From PUMD01 sp964599275 (GTDB lineage: Bacteria > Bacillota > Sulfobacillia > SLMV01), in NCBI GenBank assembly GCA_964599275.1, contig CAZRFK010000039.1, forward strand, positions 1-16,616: DNA of 16,616 bases. Direction: 5' to 3'. Made by a program: the position numbers and the translations under genes. Below, piece after piece: positions 6,684-13,986 of this stretch (position 1 is its first letter; each line of letters opens with the position of its first letter). The notes under the pieces were generated by a model. The model was not told the DNA's origin. It worked only from the letters and a program-made list of their open reading frames with translations, and did no database searches.

Positions 6684-8534
6684 CTACCTTACCTTGATAG
6701 CGTCAAATTTGCAGAATTCCCGACAGGTACCACAGCGGATGCATTGTTCGTCGGTAATGTAGTGAGCATGACCCAACTCACCCACGATAGCATCATCGGG
6801 ACATTTATCAACGCAGATCCCGCAGCCTCGGCAGTCTTTCTGGTCAATGTAGTACTCAAGAAGGGCCGCACAAACACCTGCAGGACAGATTCGGTCAAAG
6901 ATGTGTGCTTCATACTCGTCACGGAAGTACTCGATCGTACTCAACACCGGATTGGGAGCCGTTTGACCCAGACCACAGGCAGCAGTATCGCGGATAACTT
7001 CCGCAAGTTCATTCATCTGGGTCACCGCCTGAAAGCGCAGCAGAGTTTCTTCGGAAGTCTCGTCAACATGGGCCCGTACCATAGCATCCAGAGTTTCCTT
7101 TAAACGAGCAACACCCTCGCGACAGGGCATGCATTTTCCGCAGGACTCCTTTTGAGTGAAGGACAGGAAAAACCGGGCTACATCGACCATACAGGTATCC
7201 TTGTCCATCACCACCATACCTCCGGACCCCATCATTGTTCCGGCTTCTGTTAGTGAATCATAATCAACCGGGGTATCAAGCATGTCTGCAGGCAGACAAC
7301 CACCGGAAGGTCCTCCAATTTGAACCGCCTTGAACTTACCGTCATCCTGAACTCCTCCACCGACATCGTAAATAATCTGTCGAAGAGTCATGCCCATGGG
7401 GACTTCAACCAATCCACTGTTCTTCACTTTACCCGCCAGAGCAAATACTTTGGTTCCGGGACTACCCTCAGTTCCATTTTCTCTGAACTGTTCGGCACCT
7501 TCGGACAATATATAAGGCACGTTGGCGAGGGTTTCCACGTTGTTGATATTAGTTGGCTTCCCCCATAATCCAGACTGGGCGGGATAAGGAGGACGGAGAC
7601 GCGGCATTCCACGCCGGCCCTCGATGGAGGCAATAAGAGCGGTTTCTTCACCGCATACGAATGCCCCCGCTCCTTTCTTTATTGTCACATCAAAATTGAA
7701 TCCACTGTCCATGATATTTTCACCCAGCAATCCCTCATTCCGGGCGTCTTCAATTGCCTTGTTGAGACGTTCAATCGCCAGTGGATATTCCGCTCTACAG
7801 TATATATAGCCGTGCTCTGCTCCAGCGGCGTAGGCAGCAACAGCCAGGCCTTCTATAACACGGTGAGGATCTCCCTCCAGAATGGAACGGTCCATGAAGG
7901 CTCCAGGGTCACCCTCATCGGCATTGCAGATCAAATATTTAGGATGCTCTTCAGACTGCCGGGTGAACTCCCATTTGAGTCCAGCAGGAAATCCTGCGCC
8001 ACCTCTTCCACGCAGCCCAGACTCTTTAACCTCTTCTATAACCTCTTCGGGACTAAGACACAGTGCTCGTTTTAATCCCTCATACCCTCCTGAAGCGAGA
8101 TATTCTGACAGGGATTCAGGGTCAATGACACCTGAATTTTTAAGGACCAATCTCCGCTGCTGGGAAAAGAACGGCACATCCCATAAAAGAGGAATGTCCT
8201 GCAAGTTCTCTAGATCTTCGGACGGTCGAGAGTGGGCCCCCAATAAAAGTTTTTCGGAAATTTCATCAGTAGCCCCGGCAGCCAACTGAAACAAATATTC
8301 TACATCTTCTACTGTAACTTCACTAAAGCACAGGCGAGGCCAGCCTGGTCGGATGATATCGACTAGTGGCTCAACTGTGCAGTAACCGATACAGCCAGTC
8401 TTTTTAAGTTCCATCGATTCAGTGTCCATGTCCGCAATCCTGTCAACCAGCTGTTGGTACAGTTTCTCGGCACCAGCTGCTAGACCGCACGTGCCCATAC
8501 CGACTATGATTGTGGTTTTATTTTGTCTTGTCAT
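6684..8534 (-). CDS. hydB: Hydrogenase NADH-binding flavoprotein subunit HydB (NuoF-like)
   Basis: This 616-residue subunit carries FMN and the NAD(H) site, and is the expected branching point of electrons in bifurcating HydABC complexes. Residues 1-90 form a thioredoxin-like [2Fe-2S] domain with only three of the usual Cys (Cys16, Cys48, Cys52; the first position is Val11). Next come the NuoF core motifs: GRGGAGFPAG (176-185), CNADEGDPGAF (203-213) and GAGAFVCGEETALI (288-301). The [4Fe-4S] site is CGKCMPCR (Cys465, 468, 471) plus Cys520. The C-terminus has two ferredoxin clusters (Cys568/571/574/578 and Cys598/601/604/608), the extension typical of hydrogenase rather than respiratory NuoF. 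It starts one base after the hydC stop, with its GGGAGGG site inside the end of hydC, so translation is probably coupled. Confidence 0.95.
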   Translation of the reverse strand: MTRQNKTTIIVGMGTCGLAAGAEKLYQQLVDRIADMDTESMELKKTGCIGYCTVEPLVDIIRPGWPRLCFSEVTVEDVEYLFQLAAGATDEISEKLLLGAHSRPSEDLENLQDIPLLWDVPFFSQQRRLVLKNSGVIDPESLSEYLASGGYEGLKRALCLSPEEVIEEVKESGLRGRGGAGFPAGLKWEFTRQSEEHPKYLICNADEGDPGAFMDRSILEGDPHRVIEGLAVAAYAAGAEHGYIYCRAEYPLAIERLNKAIEDARNEGLLGENIMDSGFNFDVTIKKGAGAFVCGEETALIASIEGRRGMPRLRPPYPAQSGLWGKPTNINNVETLANVPYILSEGAEQFRENGTEGSPGTKVFALAGKVKNSGLVEVPMGMTLRQIIYDVGGGVQDDGKFKAVQIGGPSGGCLPADMLDTPVDYDSLTEAGTMMGSGGMVVMDKDTCMVDVARFFLSFTQKESCGKCMPCREGVARLKETLDAMVRAHVDETSEETLLRFQAVTQMNELAEVIRDTAACGLGQTAPNPVLSTIEYFRDEYEAHIFDRICPAGVCAALLEYYIDQKDCRGCGICVDKCPDDAIVGELGHAHYITDEQCIRCGTCREFCKFDAIKVR

Positions 8535-8535
8535 A

Positions 8536-9060
8536 TCAACTGCCCTCCCTCGCCCTTATATCTCTCACAAGTTTCAATGCTTTTTGGGGATCCATATCAC
8601 CGTAGAAATCATCGCCTACCAGTACTACCGGAGCCATACTACATGCTCCAAGGCAGGCCACAGTATCAAGTGTAAACAGACCATCGTCAGTTGTTTCTCC
8701 GTCCTCTATATCCAGCTCCGCCTTCAGGGTGGAAAATATTTCAGATGCTCCTTTTACATGGCATGCAGTACCCATGCAGATTTGCATAAGATACTTACCC
8801 AGAGGCTCGAAACGAAACTGGTTATAGAAGGTGGCTACCCCGTAAACTCTTGCTTCGGGAATGTCCAGATATGAGCAAATGCGGATTATTTCCTGTCTCG
8901 GCAAATATCCAAACCGCTCCTGAGTCTGCTGCAGCAAAGGAATTAAAATACCAGGGTCGTCCGGCTGAAAATCTGCATCTCCTTCTGATATTACAGCCGG
9001 AAGTTCAATGTCTTGTGAGGTAAGATTCTTTACTTCTGGTTTTGTATCTTTATATGTCAT
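8536..9060 (-). CDS. hydC: Hydrogenase [2Fe-2S] subunit HydC (NuoE/HndA-like)
   Basis: This 174-residue protein is the NuoE-type thioredoxin-fold [2Fe-2S] subunit that pairs with HydB. The ligands are Cys95 and Cys100 (QICMGTACHVKG) and Cys136 and Cys140 (VACLGACSMAP), in the usual C-x4-C and C-x3-C spacing. An N-terminal helical part contains GYLPRQEI and the family signature VYGVATFYNQF (72-82). In HydABC complexes this cluster is an electron exit beside the HydB FMN. The only reasonable start is the ATG at 9060; its purine-rich upstream sequence (GAGGAGGGAG) lies about 13 bases away, rather far for efficient initiation. It is separated by 57 bases from the ECF S-component-like gene and is one base from hydB. 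Confidence 0.93.
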   Translation of the reverse strand: MTYKDTKPEVKNLTSQDIELPAVISEGDADFQPDDPGILIPLLQQTQERFGYLPRQEIIRICSYLDIPEARVYGVATFYNQFRFEPLGKYLMQICMGTACHVKGASEIFSTLKAELDIEDGETTDDGLFTLDTVACLGACSMAPVVLVGDDFYGDMDPQKALKLVRDIRAREGS

Positions 9061-9117
9061 TTGATCCGGCTCACTCCCTCCTCACCTCCGACTTGAATCA
9101 GAGGTTTCGATTTGAAA

Positions 9118-9609
9118 TCAATTCATCATTGCAGTATTTTTTAGCAATTCATAAATCACTAGAGCAAAAGCTCCGCCCACCAGCGCCGTAACCAACTGGG
9201 GAAACTGCATCATATAGGCCACTGCTTGGGGAAGTGAAACTATGTAGCGAACAGCTGCAGCCAGAATGATAAATTTAGCAGCCGCTGCTAAAACCAGACC
9301 CAGATACTGCTGCCGGCCCCTGAGCGCCATAAATAACAACACAAAAACTGCATTTCCTGCAGAGATGAAGGGCACCATAGGAGCAAGCACTGGCGGAACA
9401 ATCCCCCGCCAAACGGCTATTATCGGTGTGAATAGTCCGATTACAACTCCTGACGCCGGGCTGATTATCAACCCGCTGATAAGCAGCAGGGCATTGACAG
9501 CGGGTCCAGTTACCCACTGTGGTAATCCCAACATTTGAATGGCCAGCGTAAGTGCAAGTAGTAATGCCGTACGAGTTATCCACCTGGTTGCAGAGCGAGA
9601 AGTTCTCAT
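9118..9609 (-). CDS. ECF-transporter S-component-like membrane protein
   Basis: This 163-residue, almost wholly hydrophobic protein has about five or six membrane segments (roughly 12-29, 37-50, 54-70, 78-97, 103-122 and 135-156). It has an alanine-rich first helix (TRTALLLALTLAIQ) and a loop pattern GPAVNALLL, then GLFTPIIAVWRGIVPP, as in small substrate-binding S components of energy-coupling-factor vitamin or metal importers. No ATPase (EcfA) or transmembrane coupling subunit (EcfT) gene is nearby, so it would have to share a general ECF module. The substrate is unknown. It appears to be the first gene of the hydrogenase operon: a GGAGG site lies 9 bases before the ATG, candidate promoters lie just upstream, and hydC follows after 57 bases. 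A role in uptake of a hydrogenase-related cofactor or metal is speculative. Confidence 0.7.
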   Translation of the reverse strand: MRTSRSATRWITRTALLLALTLAIQMLGLPQWVTGPAVNALLLISGLIISPASGVVIGLFTPIIAVWRGIVPPVLAPMVPFISAGNAVFVLLFMALRGRQQYLGLVLAAAAKFIILAAAVRYIVSLPQAVAYMMQFPQLVTALVGGAFALVIYELLKNTAMMN

Positions 9610-9638
9610 TTAACGGTCCCTCCTTCCCAACCAAGTCT

Positions 9639-9667
9639 AGTCTATGTGCACCACCCAAAAGGGTCAA
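9639..9667 (-). promoter_or_regulatory. Candidate proximal promoter of the hydrogenase operon
   Basis: On the minus strand TTGACC (9662-9667) and TAGACT (9639-9644) are separated by exactly 17 bases. The first matches the sigma-A -35 consensus in five of six positions and the second the -10 consensus in four. Transcription would begin about 25 bases before the ATG at 9609, giving a short leader with the GGAGG site. The match is based on sequence alone, and the upstream AT-rich promoter at 9713-9741 is an alternative. Confidence 0.4.
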
Positions 9668-9712
9668 ACCTCATATATGGCGATTAACACGCAAAAATGA
9701 CCGTATTATTTA

Positions 9713-9741
9713 ATTATCTTTCACTTACTGCATATTGTGAT
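9713..9741 (-). promoter_or_regulatory. Candidate Rex-controlled distal promoter
   Basis: On the minus strand ATCACA (9736-9741) and GATAAT (9713-9718) are separated by 17 bases. The -10 matches consensus in five of six positions and the -35 in four. The sequence after it is AT-rich. The -35 lies inside the Rex-type palindrome at 9735-9752, so a bound repressor would block RNA polymerase. Transcription would start roughly 97 bases before the ECF S-component-like gene. Confidence 0.4.
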
Positions 9742-9752
9742 ACGGTTCACAA
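9735..9752. promoter_or_regulatory. Rex operator (NADH/NAD+-sensing repressor site)
   Basis: The 18 bases TTGTGATACGGTTCACAA form an inverted repeat TTGTGA-N6-TCACAA. They match the known Rex consensus TTGTGAA-N4-TTCACAA in 13 of its 14 fixed positions. Rex is a repressor released from DNA when NADH is high, and it controls fermentative and hydrogenase genes in many Gram-positive anaerobes. The site sits about 126 bases before the first gene of the hydrogenase operon and overlaps the -35 of a candidate promoter. It lies 77 bases after the end of recD2, so the hydrogenase operon is the logical target. No rex gene is present in this window. Confidence 0.75.
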
Positions 9753-9828
9753 AAATAATCTGAACAGGATACTCTTTGCTTATTTGTGGGCCTGATGAGA
9801 GGTATCAATAAGGGGTCGGCTGCTGCTT

Positions 9829-12051
9829 TTACTCCAAACGTTCAGACAGGCGAGAATACCGGTCATCCACAGCATTGTTCTGCACGGCAATATACATTGC
9901 CTTTGGCTGTCCCACCAGAACGAGGAGATCTTCTGCCCTCGTTGCAGCGGTGTAAAACAGATTTCGCTGCAAAAGAATGTAATGGCTGGTTGAAAGAACC
10001 ATAATAACCGCGGGAAACTCACTACCCTGTGATTTATGTACTGTACTCGCATAAGCCAACATCAATTCTTGCAATTCGCTTCTACCATAAAGAACTGTTT
10101 CGCCATCAAAATCAATCTGCAAGGAAGTTTCCTCCACACCTACTGCATCAGAAGACACTATATCCTCAACTGTGCCCAGGTTACCATTGAATACACCTTC
10201 CTGCCCCTTCTCATAGTTGTTTCGAAGACACATGACTTTATCGCCAGTGCGAAAGGTAGTACCTCCTGCCTGCAGCTCCTGTTTTTGAGGTGAAGGAGGA
10301 TTGAGTCTCTTTTGAATTTCTTTATTCAGGTTAGCTACTCCAGCAGGTCCCCGATGCATTGGACTGAGAACCTGAAATTCAAAAGGACTGTAATTACCGC
10401 TTTCAGACATCCGCTCCACCAATCGTACAACGTAATCGCAAATATCCTGCGGTGTGCTCTTTTTCACAAAGTGGCTCTGCCCTCCATCAGATTGAAACTT
10501 CGGAAGTTCACCCTTGTTAATACGGTGCGCATTGATGACGATGTCCGATACTTCATCCTGACGATATATACGTGTGAGACGAACTACTGGAAGGAAATCT
10601 GAGGAGACCAGATCACGCAGGAAATTGCCCGGACCTACTGAAGGAAGCTGGTCGGCATCTCCTACGAAAATTATTCGCATGGTCTCAGGAACAGCTTTGA
10701 GCAGGTAATGAGCCAATTCTATATCCACCATGGAAGTTTCATCAATAATCAATACATCACCCTGCAGCGGTTCATCCTCATCATGCTTGAACATGGGCAT
10801 TCCATCAATAAACGTGTAACCTAGCAATCTGTGTATAGTCTTAGCCGGATGACCTGTAACTTCGTTCAAACGCCTTGCAGCACGACCTGTTGGTGCTGCC
10901 AGCAAGACCTCCAGTCCTCCAGCCAGAATTTCTGCCGTCTCTAAAATCCCACGAACAATAGTTGTCTTACCTGTACCAGGCCCGCCAGTGATTACCATAA
11001 TTCCACTGGCAAATGCCTTTCTGATTGCTTCTTTTTGCTCGGGTGCGTAAGTAACATCCAATCTGGACTCCACTTTTTTCAGGGTTTCTTCCATTATGTC
11101 CGCAGGCGGAGCTGTCACTGTTCCGCTGCGGTAAATCTGTGCCAATCTCTGAGCTACTTCTGTTTCACAACGGTAATACTGAGTCAGATAAACAGATTCA
11201 TTCTCAATTCGCAGATGACCGCTGCTTTCAGCCATTAACATGACACCTTTAATATCATCATCAGTAGGTACGTCCTCGGGACGTTTCATCTCCTGGGATA
11301 GTAATTCCGAGGTTTTTCCCAGTAACTCTTCCTGGGGTAGATATGTATGCCCTCGCCGATGAGCTCCCTCTCGCAAGACATAAGTTAACGCAGCCTGAAT
11401 GCGGTGAGGGGATCGAGGATCAACCCCGGTCGCTTTGGCTATATCATCAGCACGTTTAAATCCAATGCCAAACACATCTTCTGTCAGCTGATAAGGATTT
11501 GTGTTCAGAATAGATATTGCCCGATCCCCGTACTCCTCAAACAAACGAACAGCCAGATTTGCACTCAACCCCAACCCTGTTATGTATGTGACGACTTCCT
11601 GCAAATTTTCATGTTTTTTAAATGAGTTTACCAGCTGCTCTTTTTTTCCTTCGGCAATTCCTGACACTTCGAGCAGACGTTCTGGGTTATCAGTTATGAC
11701 ATCAAATGTTTCCTCTCCGAATTTGTCAACGATTTTTTTCGCCGTTTTTGGACCTATACCGCGGATCAAACCACTGGAAAGATATGCAATCATTCCTTTT
11801 TCAGATTTCGGGGGAATGGGGTAACAACTATCGGCACGAAATTGTTCCCCATATCGTTTGTGCACCTGCCATTGACCTTGAAATTCATAGTCAATGCCCT
11901 CTTTTATATCCGGTAGTTCGCCGACAACAGTGGCTTTTTTGCCTTCCGTTTCAACATCCACCACCTTCCAGGGTGAATCATCAGCAGAATATCTGATCCT
12001 GACTACCCGGGCAGTTATACTGTTGTTACCATTATTGTTTTTATCAGACAT
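9829..12051 (-). CDS. recD2: RecD2-type ATP-dependent DNA helicase
   Basis: This 740-residue protein is an SF1B 5'-to-3' helicase of the RecD2 class, found in bacteria without being part of RecBCD and linked to DNA repair and replication-fork upkeep. The N-terminal part has the RecD2-specific OB-like and helix-hairpin-helix region (GIGPKTAKKI, VSGIAEGKK, GIGFKRADDIA). The helicase motifs are Walker A GGPGTGKTT at about 356-364, APTGRAARRL, Walker B LIIDETSMVD at about 434-443, GDADQLPSVGPG at about 464-475, the SH3-like insert and motif V (ASTVHKSQGSEF) at about 668-679, and motif VI YTAATRAE at about 700-707. Length is normal for the family. The start is the ATG at 12051, six bases after GAGGGG; an upstream in-frame TTG at 12072 is less likely. 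A small ORF with a stronger ribosome binding site overlaps its beginning. Confidence 0.93.
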   Translation of the reverse strand: MSDKNNNGNNSITARVVRIRYSADDSPWKVVDVETEGKKATVVGELPDIKEGIDYEFQGQWQVHKRYGEQFRADSCYPIPPKSEKGMIAYLSSGLIRGIGPKTAKKIVDKFGEETFDVITDNPERLLEVSGIAEGKKEQLVNSFKKHENLQEVVTYITGLGLSANLAVRLFEEYGDRAISILNTNPYQLTEDVFGIGFKRADDIAKATGVDPRSPHRIQAALTYVLREGAHRRGHTYLPQEELLGKTSELLSQEMKRPEDVPTDDDIKGVMLMAESSGHLRIENESVYLTQYYRCETEVAQRLAQIYRSGTVTAPPADIMEETLKKVESRLDVTYAPEQKEAIRKAFASGIMVITGGPGTGKTTIVRGILETAEILAGGLEVLLAAPTGRAARRLNEVTGHPAKTIHRLLGYTFIDGMPMFKHDEDEPLQGDVLIIDETSMVDIELAHYLLKAVPETMRIIFVGDADQLPSVGPGNFLRDLVSSDFLPVVRLTRIYRQDEVSDIVINAHRINKGELPKFQSDGGQSHFVKKSTPQDICDYVVRLVERMSESGNYSPFEFQVLSPMHRGPAGVANLNKEIQKRLNPPSPQKQELQAGGTTFRTGDKVMCLRNNYEKGQEGVFNGNLGTVEDIVSSDAVGVEETSLQIDFDGETVLYGRSELQELMLAYASTVHKSQGSEFPAVIMVLSTSHYILLQRNLFYTAATRAEDLLVLVGQPKAMYIAVQNNAVDDRYSRLSERLE

Positions 12052-12098
12052 ATCTGGCCCCTCTGATAGCAACCTCTCGTTTTATTATTCGTTACCAC
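12015..12098 (-). CDS. Possible 27-residue leader peptide overlapping the recD2 start
   Basis: A GTG codon at 12098 stands 8 bases after AGAAGGAG, the strongest ribosome binding site in this leader. It opens a 27-codon frame that ends with TAA at 12015-12017, out of frame with recD2 and overlapping its first 37 bases. The peptide is basic and begins MVTNNKTRGCYQRG. The recD2 frame itself is closed upstream by two TAA codons, so this site cannot serve an extended RecD2. If translated, the peptide could couple or dampen recD2 translation. It resembles no family I know, and the binding site could also be a coincidence or a relic. Confidence 0.3.
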   Translation of the reverse strand: MVTNNKTRGCYQRGQICLIKTIMVTTV

Positions 12099-12152
12099 AG
12101 TTTTATCTCCTTCTGCTTTAAAAGCCCCTCACCATCTCGAAAAGAAGGACTT

Positions 12153-12169
12153 ACCGAATTTTCACCGAA
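12153..12169. repeat. Direct repeat ACCGAA with 11-base period
   Basis: The hexamer ACCGAA occurs at 12153-12158 and 12164-12169, exactly 11 bases (one helical turn) apart. The pair lies between recD2 and the divergent phosphatase-like gene, about 45 bases before the TATAAT at 12213. Such spacing is seen in binding sites of direct-repeat activators, but a six-base repeat in a 190-base gap can also be chance. Confidence 0.25.
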
Positions 12170-12192
12170 CCCTCACAGAGTGGGGTGCTCGC

Positions 12193-12201
12193 ATTGTACC
12201 A
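12193..12201 (-). promoter_or_regulatory. Candidate extended -10 promoter of recD2
   Basis: On the minus strand the sequence reads TGGTACAAT, an extended -10 element (TG-N-TACAAT, five of six in the hexamer). No good -35 is present, as is usual for extended -10 promoters. Transcription would start near 12186 and leave a leader of about 135 bases before recD2, including the small ORF at 12098. Confidence 0.35.
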
Positions 12202-12212
12202 GCAACTAAAGT

Positions 12213-12218
12213 TATAAT
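12213..12218 (+). promoter_or_regulatory. Candidate promoter (-10) of the phosphatase-like gene
   Basis: A perfect TATAAT lies 45 bases before the ATG at 12263, with a start expected near 12225. The -35 position has no good match. The divergent recD2 -10 candidate begins only a dozen bases away, so the two promoters may compete. Confidence 0.4.
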
Positions 12219-12262
12219 AACATCGATGAATAGCTTTGAGCCACAGCAATGGGGGGTAACGA

Positions 12263-13954
12263 ATGACTATAGAGAAAGTAAAGAGTTGGGCAATAGTTGT
12301 TATAATTTTTGTAGCAATACTGGGGATGGCGTATATCGCGAATCAAATTATTGACATGAAATGGCAGCGGGTAATTGAATACGATCCCCCCCATACCGGC
12401 GACTCACAGATTTTTAGCATCGAGGATGGAGTCACCAATCGAGTGACGGTTGTAGTACTTGATGGGTTACCTTACGATGCTCTGAGCTATATGCCAACAC
12501 TCACACAACTTTACGATAATAATTCTGGTTGGAAACTAACTTCTCCCGTACCGTCCCAAGCAATGCCGGTATGGACTACTCTAGTCACAGGCACAGACCC
12601 TAAACTTCACGGCGTGGTCACAGGTTTACACCAACCTGACAATAAATTAGATACCATCTTTTCTTCTGCAAGGCGCAGAGAATTTCCGGTTTTCTTCGCC
12701 GGAAATCGGTCGCTGGAGCCTTTAGTGAATGAAAATGCAGACTGGCTCCATTATCATTTTGCCACTGCAGATGATTCACCAGCCTTGGAGCGGGATAAAC
12801 AAGCCCAAAAAGCACTGTTAACCCAGATTGATCAAAATCCAGAAGGACTCTTCTGGCTGAATATGGTCAGTACAAGTCAGGCAGCTATTCTCCATCAGGC
12901 CAGAGTACATCAGGAAACAGCGTTCTCTCGTCATCTGGAGGAAATGGATGTACTGGTGTCCGAAATTTTGAAGTCTGTGGACTTATCTGAAGAGACTCTG
13001 ATTGTTATGGGGTCTCACGGCACAATACGACGTGGAGGTTGGGGAGGCCCAGAAGAAGAAGCCACTACAGTGCCTATGATCATGGCCGGAAAAGGAATTT
13101 CTCCTGCAAGTGGAGGGGAAGCACACAGTCGAGATTTATCTCCGACTCTGGCCGTTTTGATGGGACTGGATATTCCCGCATCCAATACAGGGCTGCCGCT
13201 GTTTGGAGGCTTGGAACTCCCCGATGAAACAAAACGATCTGCCATTGCAGCCACTGCCCATGCTCAGCATCAAGCATACACTAAGTATCTGAGACTCTTT
13301 AATGAAAAGCCACTTCCTGAACCGGAAGGTGTTGCTGATATTGTGACACTGCATGATTTCTCCGAATCATATTCTGATGCCGTTGCAGAATTAGAAACAC
13401 AAATGATCCAGGACCGAGGGCAACGTTGGCCGCTTTTGGGAGCAATAGTTTTAGCTGTTATTGTCTGGTCGATCATTTTAGCACAAAACAAATACCGGAA
13501 ATTTGCACTTTTAGGTGTTCCTATATCCATCTTGGTATCATACGGATTGCTTCACTCACTGGGTGCCCGTTTCACATTTAGTGATTTTCACATGGCAGCG
13601 AATTTCCCAATGTGGGTTGACAGTCTGCAGGGACAGGGATACCTCATAGCAGTAATCCTGGGGATGTACAGTGGGCTCATGATTGCACGCGACGGAAGAT
13701 ATGTCCTTGATGATCTTTTCAAGGCCACACTTCACATTGTCGCTACCTCTGTGATAGCCTTCCTTTTGATAGCAGGTACAGCTGTCTATATCTGGGGACC
13801 AGATACACCACACATTTTGCTTCCTCATAGGCTCTGGGGGTTATCTTTCGGCGCTGCTTGCTTTGCTCAGGGTCTTGGACAGGCAGCAATACTGGCCCTT
13901 GGCGTCAGCTGGGTCGGAGCAAGATTAACCATCAACTGGTGGCTCGATGATTAA
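12263..13954 (+). CDS. Membrane-anchored alkaline-phosphatase-superfamily protein, probably catalytically inactive
   Basis: This 563-residue protein has an N-terminal anchor helix (about 8-28), a large domain expected outside the membrane (31-385), and five C-terminal membrane helices (about 389-407, 413-433, 458-475, 488-510, 524-549). The domain follows the type I phosphodiesterase/alkaline phosphatase fold: VVVLDGLPYDAL (63-74), SPVPSQAMPVWTTLVTGTDP (94-113), LDTIF, VMGSHGTIRRGGWGGPEEE (248-266) and VPMIMAGKGI (270-279). Compared with the usual patterns PSxSxPxWTTLLTG, DxxGH, DHGH and GGHGG, several active-site residues are changed: the nucleophile is Ala100, one Asp is replaced in AAILH (207-211), the Asp of DHG is Ser251, and the His of GGHGG is Trp260. 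Asp67, His211 and His252 remain. It is therefore probably a pseudoenzyme. GGGGGGT precedes the ATG. A TTG-initiated membrane protein gene follows after 32 bases, presumably in the same operon. Confidence 0.8.
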   Translation: MTIEKVKSWAIVVIIFVAILGMAYIANQIIDMKWQRVIEYDPPHTGDSQIFSIEDGVTNRVTVVVLDGLPYDALSYMPTLTQLYDNNSGWKLTSPVPSQAMPVWTTLVTGTDPKLHGVVTGLHQPDNKLDTIFSSARRREFPVFFAGNRSLEPLVNENADWLHYHFATADDSPALERDKQAQKALLTQIDQNPEGLFWLNMVSTSQAAILHQARVHQETAFSRHLEEMDVLVSEILKSVDLSEETLIVMGSHGTIRRGGWGGPEEEATTVPMIMAGKGISPASGGEAHSRDLSPTLAVLMGLDIPASNTGLPLFGGLELPDETKRSAIAATAHAQHQAYTKYLRLFNEKPLPEPEGVADIVTLHDFSESYSDAVAELETQMIQDRGQRWPLLGAIVLAVIVWSIILAQNKYRKFALLGVPISILVSYGLLHSLGARFTFSDFHMAANFPMWVDSLQGQGYLIAVILGMYSGLMIARDGRYVLDDLFKATLHIVATSVIAFLLIAGTAVYIWGPDTPHILLPHRLWGLSFGAACFAQGLGQAAILALGVSWVGARLTINWWLDD

Positions 13955-13986
13955 CTGTTTCCAAATGCAGCATACGGAGTGATAAC

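Noticed and set aside
8422..8874. A 150-codon plus-strand frame across the hydB/hydC junction
   Set aside because: It lies opposite two conserved hydrogenase subunit genes and has no independent support.
9105..9121. Short palindrome GATTTGAAATC just after the ECF S-component-like gene as a terminator
   Set aside because: The stem is only five AT-rich base pairs with no U tract, too weak to end transcription before hydC.
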